Source: Patescibacteria group bacterium UBA6899
Lineage (GTDB): Bacteria > Patescibacteriota > Minisyncoccia > Phycocordibacterales > UBA6899
Direction of reading: 5' to 3'
DNA length: 20,864 bases
Assembly (NCBI GenBank): GCA_002451235.1
Contig: DKBN01000043.1
Span: forward strand, 1 to 20,864
Each line of letters opens with the position of its first letter. The first letter of the stretch is position 1. Of this stretch, positions 1 through 6,322 are shown piece by piece. The notes beneath the pieces were generated by a model. The model was not told the origin of the DNA. It made no database searches and saw only the letters and a list, made by a program, of their open reading frames with translations. The translations under genes were made by a program, and so were the position numbers.

Positions 1-1746
1 TGGACGCCGACCGAAGCGCAGGGACCGGGGGTGTATCCGTTCTCTGTGGTCGTCTCTGACGGGAATGGCGGCTCCAACACCGAGTCGATCACCATTACTG
101 TCAATGAAGTGAACCAGGCCCCGGTAGCGTCCGGCGCGAGCGTCTCGACGCACGTGAACACAGCGCTTCCGGTCACGCTCGTCGCGACCGACGGCGATAT
201 CCCGGCGAACACGCTCACGGATAGCATCGTCAGTGGCCCGACGAACGGCACACTCGGATCGATCTCCGGGAATTCCGTGACGTATACCCCGAACACGAAT
301 TACACTGGTTCCGACTCGTTCACCTGGAAAGCGAACGACGGCTCACTCGATAGTAACACCGCGACCATCAATATCACTGTCGGGAACGACGCTCCGACGC
401 TCGCCGCGATCTCCGACCAGACGGTTGACGAGCTCACAACGCTTTCCTTGACAGCGGTCGGCACCGATCCAAATTCCGACCCGCTTACGTTCTCGCTCTC
501 CGGAGCGCCGGCGGGAGCCACGATAGACTCCTCGACCGGAGCGTTCTCGTGGACACCGACCGAAGCGCAAGGACCAGGCGTCTACCCAGTGACCGTGAGC
601 GTCACTGACGGCGTGTCAACGGACAGCAAGTCATTCAATGTCACTGTCAACGAGGTCAATGTCGCGCCGGTGGCACAAGCGCTCGCTGTTTCGACCGATG
701 AGGACACGGCGAAGGACATTACGCTCGCCGGTACCGACTCGGACATCCCGGTACAGACGCTTTCCTTTACCATCACGACGCCGCCCGCGCACGGAACGCT
801 CGGAACGATCGTCGGCGACCAGGTGACGTATACTCCTGACGCGAACTACAACGGCCCGGATTCGTTCGCATATGCGGCGAATGATGGCGTCGTGAGCGGT
901 TTGCCCGCGACAGTCGACATCACCGTGAATCCGGTCAACGATCCGCCCACCGTCACCCTGAACGGTTCCGCGACCATGACGCTCACCGTCGGTGACACGT
1001 TCACCGATCTAGGAGCGGTCGGAAACGATGTCGAGGACGGCCCGCTTACTCCGGTCGTTACTGGAAGCGTCGATACGAGCACTGCTGGAACCTACACGCT
1101 GACCTATACCGTCACTGATTCGAACGACGCATCGGCTTCGGTCGATCGCACTGTCACAGTAGGAACTGTACCGCCGCCCCCACCGCCACCGGGCGGAGGA
1201 GGCCCCGGTGGAAGCGGAAGCCCGTACACCTACGGATGCATCGACTCAACAGCGGCCAATTTCAACCCTTCCGCGAACCGTGATGACGGGACGTGCCAAT
1301 ACGCTCCGACTACCTCGGGCGGAGGAGGCGGAGTCCCAGCCCCGCAAGGCGAGGTCTTGGGTGCGGCGACGACGAGCGATGAATTACCGCTTCCTGCCGG
1401 CTGCTCCGCGTATCTCAACGAGTATCTGAAGTACGGAAAGAAGAATGATGCGAACGAGGTAACGAAGCTCCAGACGTTCTTGAATGAAGAGATGAATGCG
1501 AATCTTCCGGCGACCGGATTCTTCGGGCAAATGACGAAGGATTGGGTCAAGAAATTCCAAGTGAAGTATCAGGACAATATCCTGAAGCCATGGAAGGACG
1601 CTGGGTTCAAGGGCATGGACCTCGATACTGGTACAGGATTCGTGTTCAAGACGACGAAGCGCTGGATCAACATCATGAAGTGCGAGTCGCTCAAGGGCGA
1701 ACCGATGCCAACTCTTGTCCCGTACGTCGAAGGAGCAGCGAATTGA
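1..1746 (+). CDS. Modular Ig/cadherin-like surface protein, C-terminal part (5' end outside window)
   Basis: The reading frame is open from the first base, so the N-terminus lies upstream; an internal GTG at 31 is not a convincing start. Visible modules in order: the end of a putative Ig-like (He_PIG-type) domain; a tandem-95/cadherin-like module ending in a VTYTPNTNYTGSDSF-type motif (about 100-390); a second He_PIG-like module (about 391-655); another cadherin-like module (about 656-940); and a DUF5011/HYR-like module (about 945-1160). A proline/glycine-rich linker (about 1170-1225) follows, then a short GCxDxxAxNFNP...DDGTC module (1234-1296, two Cys). Last is a peptidoglycan-binding-like domain bracketed by Cys codons at 1402 and 1681, with LQTFLN and VKKFQ helices. 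The first and third modules share the WTPTEAQGPG motif at a 546-549 bp period. This suggests a secreted adhesin or wall-associated protein. The module types are fairly sure; the biological role is inferred. Confidence 0.85.
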   Translation, partial: WTPTEAQGPGVYPFSVVVSDGNGGSNTESITITVNEVNQAPVASGASVSTHVNTALPVTLVATDGDIPANTLTDSIVSGPTNGTLGSISGNSVTYTPNTNYTGSDSFTWKANDGSLDSNTATINITVGNDAPTLAAISDQTVDELTTLSLTAVGTDPNSDPLTFSLSGAPAGATIDSSTGAFSWTPTEAQGPGVYPVTVSVTDGVSTDSKSFNVTVNEVNVAPVAQALAVSTDEDTAKDITLAGTDSDIPVQTLSFTITTPPAHGTLGTIVGDQVTYTPDANYNGPDSFAYAANDGVVSGLPATVDITVNPVNDPPTVTLNGSATMTLTVGDTFTDLGAVGNDVEDGPLTPVVTGSVDTSTAGTYTLTYTVTDSNDASASVDRTVTVGTVPPPPPPPGGGGPGGSGSPYTYGCIDSTAANFNPSANRDDGTCQYAPTTSGGGGGVPAPQGEVLGAATTSDELPLPAGCSAYLNEYLKYGKKNDANEVTKLQTFLNEEMNANLPATGFFGQMTKDWVKKFQVKYQDNILKPWKDAGFKGMDLDTGTGFVFKTTKRWINIMKCESLKGEPMPTLVPYVEGAAN

Positions 1747-1769
1747 ACGAACTGCTTCGCAGAGCGATG

Positions 1770-1800
1770 AAAAACACCCCACGAGGGGTGTTTTTCTGTT
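1770..1800 (+). terminator. Rho-independent terminator after the surface protein gene
   Basis: An AAAAACACCCC / GGGGTGTTTTT stem (1770-1780 with 1785-1795) closes on an ACGA tetraloop and ends in a T-rich tract. It lies 24 bases after the stop codon and directly abuts the -35 element of the next gene. Confidence 0.9.
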
Positions 1801-1828
1801 TGTCACTGGTATAAAAATGTGCTATAAT
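1800..1828 (+). promoter_or_regulatory. Sigma-70 promoter of the CAP gene, leaderless type
   Basis: The -35 is TTGTCA (1800-1805), the spacer is 17 bp, and the -10 is a consensus TATAAT (1823-1828) preceded by TGC, giving an extended -10. The expected +1 is at about 1835, which is the A of the ATG, so the transcript should have essentially no 5' untranslated region. Confidence 0.85.
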
Positions 1829-1834
1829 TGTTTT

Positions 1835-2953
1835 ATGTTTTCGTGGCTCAAAGACCACTTCATCCCGCACGAAGGGAACGATCATCGGCCGCATTTTCTG
1901 CGCAAAGAGATGGCTGCCGGGCTTGTGCTTGTCATCGTGGTCTTCGAGGCGATCTATCTCGTTCAGACGCTCGTTGTCATCCCGCGAAGCGGCTACCTTG
2001 CGGAAGTCCTGTCTTCGGTCTTGGTCGAAGAGACCAACCAGGAGCGGACCGCGGACGCACTCGGCACCCTCTCGGTGAGCCCAGTCCTCGAGCAGGCGGC
2101 GCAGATCAAGGCAGCCGACATGGCGGCAAAAGAATATTTTTCTCACAATACTCCCGAGGGAAAGACGCCGTGGTATTTTCTTCAACAGGTGGGATATCAA
2201 TATCAGGCGGCGGGGGAGAACCTCGCGGTGAATTTCACCGAGTCGCAGGACGTGACGAATGCATGGATGAATTCTCCGTCGCATCGAGCGAATATCCTGA
2301 ACGGCAAATATACGGAGATCGGGATCGCGACCGCGCGAGGCGTGTACAAAGGATCGAACGCGATCTTCGTCGTGCAGTACTTTGGACGGCCAAGAACGTA
2401 CGCACTCGCCGCGCCCCTCTTTCCTGCAGCAACTTCTACGGCAGCCACTACATCGGTATTAACTATCGCGGCTGCGAACCCGAAGGTCGCGGGGTCCTCG
2501 TCGACCGTCTCCAATGAGCCGATCAAAGAGCTTTCGGTTCCTGTCTCTGTCGTCGCAACGCCGACCAAGATCACTGTCGAGGATCCTCGCATCGTCGAGG
2601 TCGCAGGCGCGGAATCGGTAAAAGATGAGCCGCTTTCTGAGACACAGGCATCCGAACCTACAGTCACAGAGACGGTCCCATTCGCTTCAACCCAAGAGAA
2701 CACTGTTCTCGCGCCAGCTCAGTCGACGCCGAACGCATGGCAGCGGCTCCTTGCATCTCCCCGTCCCGTTCTTACCGCGATCCTCGCGATCATGGGGATC
2801 CTCGTCCTTGCCGCGCTCCTTCTTACGATATTCATCAAGGTGCGCGTCCAGCATCCGCACATCATCGGGAACGGTGTCCTCATCCTCGCCCTTATCTCGT
2901 TCATCCTGGTGCTTAACTCGCTTATGGGAGGGGCGTTCGGCCTTATTCTCTGA
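1835..2953 (+). CDS. Membrane-anchored CAP (SCP/PR1) domain protein
   Basis: 372 aa. The frame extends upstream, but the ATG at 1835 is chosen because it follows a consensus -10 by 6 nt and starts a sensible protein; earlier codons would lie inside the terminator. A transmembrane helix at about residues 27-50 is followed by a CAP domain (about 63-185) with the family signatures: YFSH (His104), GENLA (Glu128), SPSHRANIL (His150) and a VVQYFG strand. A Ser/Thr/Pro/Val-rich linker (about 190-305) leads to two further hydrophobic helices (about 311-334 and 346-370). The CAP domain is probably extracytoplasmic. The biochemical role of bacterial YkwD-like CAP proteins is not settled, so none is assigned. 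No terminator separates it from the next gene (51 nt gap). Confidence 0.9.
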   Translation: MFSWLKDHFIPHEGNDHRPHFLRKEMAAGLVLVIVVFEAIYLVQTLVVIPRSGYLAEVLSSVLVEETNQERTADALGTLSVSPVLEQAAQIKAADMAAKEYFSHNTPEGKTPWYFLQQVGYQYQAAGENLAVNFTESQDVTNAWMNSPSHRANILNGKYTEIGIATARGVYKGSNAIFVVQYFGRPRTYALAAPLFPAATSTAATTSVLTIAAANPKVAGSSSTVSNEPIKELSVPVSVVATPTKITVEDPRIVEVAGAESVKDEPLSETQASEPTVTETVPFASTQENTVLAPAQSTPNAWQRLLASPRPVLTAILAIMGILVLAALLLTIFIKVRVQHPHIIGNGVLILALISFILVLNSLMGGAFGLIL

Positions 2954-2988
2954 AACGGATCTTGGCGGCTCGACAACGGCACGACTGT

Positions 2989-2997
2989 TGCTACAGT
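2989..2997 (+). promoter_or_regulatory. Possible extended -10 (TGC TACAGT) of the DipZ-like gene
   Basis: TGC TACAGT ends 7 nt before the ATG at 3005, repeating the -10 to ATG distance of the CAP and rpsP genes. No good -35 is visible 16-18 bp upstream. Read-through from the CAP gene is the alternative. Confidence 0.4.
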
Positions 2998-3004
2998 GAT
3001 GGAT

Positions 3005-4213
3005 ATGAAAAGAGAATATCTCTATATAGCACTCGCACTTATCGCGGTAGCCGCTATCGCGCTCTTACTTCGCGCTCCTTCTTCGGGCCCAACAACGACC
3101 CCCGGAGAGGGAACCACGACCCCACCTGCCACCGCTTCTACGACCGCACCAACATCCTCGCCGCAAACGACCAAGAGTCCTCCTTCTCCCCAGACGGTAA
3201 CGACCGTCGTACCGAAGGCAGTTGGGACCAGGCCAAAGGAGCTCGTGGGCATTTCCGGCTATCTCAATACCATACCCGTCGTCACGAAGCCAAATACGAA
3301 TGTGCTCACACTCGGGGACTTTCTTGGGAAGAAAGTGATCCTTCTTGAGTTCTGGACGTATGCTTCGCTTCCGAGTCAGCGTGATATCCCGTATCTCGTG
3401 CGCTGGTGGAACGCCTATAAGAACAAGGGCCTACTCGTGATCGGGATCCATTCACCCGAGCTTTCGTTCGAGAAGGACCAAACGAACGTTTCTACCGCAT
3501 TATCGCGTGCGAACATCAGTTATCCGATCTTGCTGGACAGTTTCCTTAAGACATGGGATCTCTATGGCACGAAGAATTGGCCGCGCAGGATCCTGATCGA
3601 TATCAACGGAAACATCGTCATGGATCGTACAGGAGATGGTGCATATCAAGAAACAGAGCAGAAGATCCAAGAGCTCCTCTTAGCGCGTGCGGCAAAGTTC
3701 GGAGAAGCGAAAGATGGTATCGTCATCCCGTACCAAGTACCACCAGGAGCATCCGACCCGATGCGAGCGAGGATCCCAGTTATCAATCTCGGTTCAGCGC
3801 GCAACGCCGGCGCATTGGGGAACGCCTCCTCGGGGACGAACGGATCACAGGACGTTATCCCTGCCTCACCAGCAAAAAATGATGTCGTCTATTTCACCGG
3901 CACCTGGGACTTTACTCGCGAATACACCGAGAACAAGACCCAAGGTACCGCCGTGATCAACTACGGCTCTGGTCGCGTTTCCGCGGTGCTGGGACATTCG
4001 ACGCTCATTCGTTTCAAGGTGACTCTCGACGGAGCACCACTGGGCGATCGCGCTGGGAAGGACGTTGTCGTCGAGAATGAAGAGAGCGTGCTCTATGTTT
4101 CCGATGAGCGGCTCTACGAGATCGTGAAGGATCCAGCGGGGTATGGCGAGCATCGCCTGGAATTCACGCTCATCGGCAATGGTCTCGATATCTATAAGTT
4201 CATTTTCGGGTAG
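3005..4213 (+). CDS. DipZ-like thioredoxin-fold lipid/membrane-anchored protein with SxxS instead of CxxC
   Basis: 402 aa from the ATG at 3005; in-frame GTG 2996 and ATG 2999 are alternatives but overlap or touch the putative -10. An N-terminal signal anchor (about 5-23) and a Thr/Ser/Pro-rich linker (about 24-75) precede a thioredoxin-like domain (about 80-230). That domain has the DipZ-type signature FWTY-x4-SQRDIPYL, a GIHSPE strand and the conserved NWPR cis-proline loop (Pro193). In redox-active relatives this signature reads WTYSCxxCQR; here both Cys positions are Ser (Ser121, Ser124; codons tcg and agt). Residues about 295-402 resemble the C-terminal beta-sandwich (carbohydrate-binding-like) domain of DipZ, ending LDIYKFIFG. 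No CcdA membrane domain is present. It is likely an extracytoplasmic, redox-inactive binding or scaffold protein. Family assignment is fairly sure; function is inference. Confidence 0.8.
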   Translation: MKREYLYIALALIAVAAIALLLRAPSSGPTTTPGEGTTTPPATASTTAPTSSPQTTKSPPSPQTVTTVVPKAVGTRPKELVGISGYLNTIPVVTKPNTNVLTLGDFLGKKVILLEFWTYASLPSQRDIPYLVRWWNAYKNKGLLVIGIHSPELSFEKDQTNVSTALSRANISYPILLDSFLKTWDLYGTKNWPRRILIDINGNIVMDRTGDGAYQETEQKIQELLLARAAKFGEAKDGIVIPYQVPPGASDPMRARIPVINLGSARNAGALGNASSGTNGSQDVIPASPAKNDVVYFTGTWDFTREYTENKTQGTAVINYGSGRVSAVLGHSTLIRFKVTLDGAPLGDRAGKDVVVENEESVLYVSDERLYEIVKDPAGYGEHRLEFTLIGNGLDIYKFIFG

Positions 4214-4227
4214 GGAATTGGTATAAT
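4199..4227 (+). promoter_or_regulatory. Promoter of the DUF805 gene
   Basis: A consensus TATAAT (4222-4227) is preceded by TGG (extended -10). A weak TTCATT -35 (4199-4204) lies 17 bp upstream, inside the end of the preceding coding region. The expected +1 is near 4234, leaving a leader of about 26 nt without a Shine-Dalgarno site. Confidence 0.7.
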
Positions 4228-4259
4228 CCCTTCCAAGCCATTACTCATTCATCTCAACT

Positions 4260-4859
4260 ATGGATCAGAACAATGCGCCGGTCCCCCCGGCTGGGAACCA
4301 AAACGCGCAACCTCCGCAGCCGGAACTACAGGCAGTCGTCGATCGCGTCAAGACACAAGATGCCAGCGTGATGGACCGCATGAAGGCATCGTCGCAAGGA
4401 TTCGAATTCATGAAGCTCTTCGAGGGACGGGTCGACCGCAACACGTATTTCATGTACCTCATCGTGTCGATCGTTCTCAGCATCATCTTCAATATCATTC
4501 CGCTCATCGGATGGATCCTATCGCTTGCGCTGATCATCATCTCTCTTGGTATGGGTATAAGACGTTTCCATGACATCGGCATGAGCGGATGGTTCGTGCT
4601 GGTATTCTTTCTCCCGATGCTCTCGGGAATACTGACCTTCAGTTCGCTGCTCGGTGGCGGGCTGATGATGGGGTACGGACGAGAAGGTCTCGGGCTCGGT
4701 CTATTGGGCGGCGGGTTGGGGCTGATGTCCCTCGCTCTGCTCGTCGACCTCGGTTTTCTCATCTACCTTTGCGTGAAAAATGGAGACGCGGAAACGAATG
4801 CTTACGGCCCGGTGCCGGACCCGAAGCGCGATTTCTTCAAGGCGGTGCTGAACACCTAA
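4260..4859 (+). CDS. DUF805 family integral membrane protein
   Basis: 199 aa. About 55 hydrophilic, Pro/Gln-rich residues precede the family hallmarks: LFEGRVDRNTYF at the domain start, the GIRRFHDIGMSGW loop, and a C-terminal DAETNAYGPVP segment. About four hydrophobic segments lie between, one interrupted by a long Gly/Leu/Met-rich stretch (about residues 126-160). The family is widespread in bacterial membranes and has no established biochemical function. It has its own promoter and is followed by the interlocked terminator/rpsP promoter. A small ACACC/GGTGT hairpin at 4852-4866 overlaps the stop codon but looks too weak to terminate. Confidence 0.88.
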   Translation: MDQNNAPVPPAGNQNAQPPQPELQAVVDRVKTQDASVMDRMKASSQGFEFMKLFEGRVDRNTYFMYLIVSIVLSIIFNIIPLIGWILSLALIIISLGMGIRRFHDIGMSGWFVLVFFLPMLSGILTFSSLLGGGLMMGYGREGLGLGLLGGGLGLMSLALLVDLGFLIYLCVKNGDAETNAYGPVPDPKRDFFKAVLNT

Positions 4860-4881
4860 GGGGTGTAATTTAGCCCCGAAC

Positions 4882-4920
4882 AAAGCCGTTCGTGCATTGA
4901 CGCATGGGCGGCTTTCTGTT
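4882..4920 (+). terminator. Terminator hairpin after the DUF805 gene, overlapping the rpsP promoter
   Basis: AAAGCCG (4882-4888) pairs with CGGCTTT (4909-4915). The stem continues inward with TTCGTGC (4889-4895) against GCATGGG (4902-4908), including G-U pairs, around an ATTGAC loop. It ends in TTTCTGTT. The stem is about 14 bp. The rpsP -35 hexamer lies in the loop. Confidence 0.75.
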
Positions 4921-4925
4921 AGTAT
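4897..4925 (+). promoter_or_regulatory. rpsP promoter (TTGACG-17-TAGTAT, extended -10)
   Basis: The -35 TTGACG (4897-4902), 17-bp spacer and -10 TAGTAT (4920-4925) with TGT immediately before it give a strong extended promoter. The ATG at 4933 comes 7 nt after the -10, so rpsP mRNA should be leaderless. Confidence 0.85.
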
Positions 4926-4932
4926 CGCCCGC

Positions 4933-5316
4933 ATGTTAGCCATCAGATTACAGCGCATCGGCCGCACGAACGACCCGTCGTTCCGCATCACCGTGCAGGA
5001 CCATCGCCGTTCTCCCAAGAGGACGCGGGGTCTCGTCGAATATGTGGGTTCGTATGATGCGCGCAAAGGGAAGCCGGTCATCAACGGCGAACGAGTAAAA
5101 TATTGGATGAGCCAGGGGGCAAAGCCGTCCGCGACGGTGCATAACTTGCTTGTTGACGCGAAGGTGATCCCCGGGAAGAAGGTGAACGCGCATAACAAGA
5201 AGACGAAGCCGAAGAAGGAGGAGCCCAAAGAAGAATCAAAGCCAGCAGCGGCACCCGCACCCGAAGCTCCAGCAGCGGAAGAAGGGCAGAATACTGAGGA
5301 AACCAAGACCGAATGA
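4933..5316 (+). CDS. rpsP: 30S ribosomal protein bS16
   Basis: 127 aa. The start at 4933 gives the classic MLAIRLQRIGR N-terminus; an upstream in-frame ATG at 4897 would lie in the promoter. The core (about residues 1-82) has the RITVQDHRRSPKRTRGLVEYVGSYD-type signature and the GERVKYWMSQGAKPS region. A Lys/Glu/Ala/Pro-rich low-complexity tail of about 40 residues follows; the usual family length is about 80-90 aa. It is a component of the small ribosomal subunit. It stands as a single-gene unit between its own promoter and terminator. Confidence 0.97.
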   Translation: MLAIRLQRIGRTNDPSFRITVQDHRRSPKRTRGLVEYVGSYDARKGKPVINGERVKYWMSQGAKPSATVHNLLVDAKVIPGKKVNAHNKKTKPKKEEPKEESKPAAAPAPEAPAAEEGQNTEETKTE

Positions 5317-5326
5317 TACCAAGAAT

Positions 5327-5349
5327 ACCGCTCAAAGCGGTTTTCTTTT
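5327..5349 (+). terminator. Rho-independent terminator of rpsP
   Basis: An ACCGCT / AGCGGT stem with a CAA loop is followed by TTTCTTTT, starting 10 nt after the stop codon. The stem is short but GC-rich and well placed. Confidence 0.75.
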
Positions 5350-5367
5350 GGCCCCCGACCAGCATCC

Positions 5368-5398
5368 TTTACATTCACCCCAGATTTGAGAAGATAAT
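5368..5398 (+). promoter_or_regulatory. Possible khpA promoter
   Basis: GATAAT (5393-5398) with TTTACA (5368-5373) upstream, but the spacer is a long 19 bp. A GTTAA-GAGAA-TTAAC inverted repeat (5428-5442) lies just before the start codon, and no clear Shine-Dalgarno site is seen. Confidence 0.35.
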
Positions 5399-5450
5399 AG
5401 CAAGCAGAACCACAGTCGATCTGCGGCGTTAAGAGAATTAACAAGCAGCT

Positions 5451-5786
5451 ATGTCTGAGAATTTCGGAGATAAGGAGTTTCTCGAGTATGTCGTGCAGTC
5501 ATTAGTGGATCATCCGGAGGCGGTCAAGGTCAATCGCACGGTAGATGAGATGGGCGTTCTTCTCACATTGGATATCAACCCCGAAGACATGGGGAAGGTG
5601 ATCGGGCGCATGGGGAACACCGCGAAGGCGATCCGCACGCTTTTACGCGTCGTCGGGATGAAGAACAACGCGCGCGTGAATCTGAAGATCAACGAACCGG
5701 AGGGCGGAAAGCGCTCCACGACCGCACCAGTGCAGGCGGTACACACCGACATCGATGATGTCATTTCGGACCTGAAAGCGGAGTGA
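5451..5786 (+). CDS. khpA: KH-domain RNA-binding protein KhpA
   Basis: 111 aa. One KH domain occupies most of the chain: an N-terminal helix with FLEYVVQSLVDHPEAVKV, the strand LLTLDINPEDMGKVIG, and the RNA-binding GxxG loop (IGRMGNTAKAIRTLL). A hydrophilic C-terminal tail of about 25 residues extends it beyond the usual 75-80 aa. KhpA (YlqC) typically sits beside rpsP and, in Gram-positives, partners KhpB in RNA binding linked to cell-envelope and division control. No khpB is in this window. A strong terminator follows. Confidence 0.93.
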   Translation: MSENFGDKEFLEYVVQSLVDHPEAVKVNRTVDEMGVLLTLDINPEDMGKVIGRMGNTAKAIRTLLRVVGMKNNARVNLKINEPEGGKRSTTAPVQAVHTDIDDVISDLKAE

Positions 5787-5803
5787 AATCGTGCCTCGAT
5801 AGG

Positions 5804-5834
5804 AAAGAGAACCGCCTTAAGCGGTTCTCTTTTC
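5804..5834 (+). terminator. Rho-independent terminator of khpA
   Basis: A perfect 12-bp stem (AAAGAGAACCGC with GCGGTTCTCTTT, 5804-5815 / 5821-5832) has a CTTAA loop and ends in T. The A/T-rich base of the stem makes it function-like on both strands. Confidence 0.92.
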
Positions 5835-5841
5835 CAGGGTA

Positions 5842-5892
5842 TTGACACATAACAATATATGACGTAAAACAATTACGTTCTTTCGAAGGAGG
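5842..5892 (+). promoter_or_regulatory. Promoter, inverted repeat and Shine-Dalgarno site of the 119-aa gene
   Basis: A perfect -35 TTGACA (5842-5847) is followed after 17 bp by a weak -10 TAAAAC (5865-5870). The -10 lies in an inverted repeat ACGTAA-AACAA-TTACGT (5862-5878) that also covers the expected +1, a possible operator or leader hairpin. AAGGAGG (5886-5892) is a near-perfect Shine-Dalgarno site 4 nt before the ATG. Confidence 0.7.
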
Positions 5893-5896
5893 AAGC

Positions 5897-6256
5897 ATGT
5901 CAATAAAGCCATTATTAAAGGCGGAAGTAGTCCCCCTGTTGGGTAGAGCTCCAAGAGAATTCATCACTGTGGTGCGCTGTCCTGGATCGGTCCTTGATGT
6001 GTTCGAAGCAAGGAAGATCTTCAATGCCAACATCGTAATCAGGGGCGAAACCAAATTCTTTCAACTAGAATTCTCTGACTACGGGTTGCTTGAACATGCG
6101 GCATTCGGCATCAGTCGGCACACCTTAAGAACGGAGCTTGAGAGCCATAAACGGGTGATCCCAGAGCATCTTCCACGAAGAGGCATGGGCATCCTCGTTG
6201 ATGTCGACAAACTTCGGAATACGATTGTACTGTGGGCACCAGTGTCCGCGAAGTGA
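5897..6256 (+). CDS. Uncharacterised 119-aa protein in the position usual for rimM
   Basis: 119 aa, start fixed by AAGGAGG at 5886-5892. I do not recognise the family. The sequence is soluble, with no signal peptide or membrane segment. It shows an N-terminal beta-rich half (VVPLLG, EFITVVRCPG, ANIVIRG) and a basic middle (RHTLRTELESHKR), and ends with LVDVDKLRNTIVLWAP. There are two cysteine-poor halves and no obvious catalytic motif. It sits between khpA and trmD, where many bacteria carry rimM, but it lacks RimM hallmarks (GRIGKPHGLKGE-like start, PRC-barrel). Its own promoter and terminator suggest independent regulation. It is real by its promoter, Shine-Dalgarno site and terminator. Confidence 0.8.
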   Translation: MSIKPLLKAEVVPLLGRAPREFITVVRCPGSVLDVFEARKIFNANIVIRGETKFFQLEFSDYGLLEHAAFGISRHTLRTELESHKRVIPEHLPRRGMGILVDVDKLRNTIVLWAPVSAK

Positions 6257-6269
6257 AGTGAGAAACAAT

Positions 6270-6297
6270 GGCCGCGGACCCGCGGCCTTTTCTTTTT
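6270..6297 (+). terminator. Rho-independent terminator before trmD
   Basis: GGCCGCG (6270-6276) pairs with CGCGGCC (6281-6287) around GACC and is followed by TTTTCTTTTT. Confidence 0.92.
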
Positions 6298-6310
6298 GTC
6301 CGTTCACGGG

Positions 6311-6316
6311 TATCGT
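6311..6316 (+). promoter_or_regulatory. Possible -10 (TATCGT) for leaderless trmD
   Basis: TATCGT lies 6 nt before the trmD ATG, matching the CAP and rpsP spacing. The -35 position (6288-6293) falls in the T-tract of the preceding terminator (TTTTCT), so the promoter is only weakly supported. Confidence 0.35.
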
Positions 6317-6322
6317 TTCCCT

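Noticed and set aside
1715..1834. N-terminal extension of the CAP protein
   Set aside because: It would be translated through the preceding terminator and lie upstream of the consensus -10.
4852..4866. ACACC/GGTGT hairpin at the DUF805 stop codon as a terminator
   Set aside because: The stem is only 5 bp without a real T-tract; the hairpin at 4882-4915 is much better.
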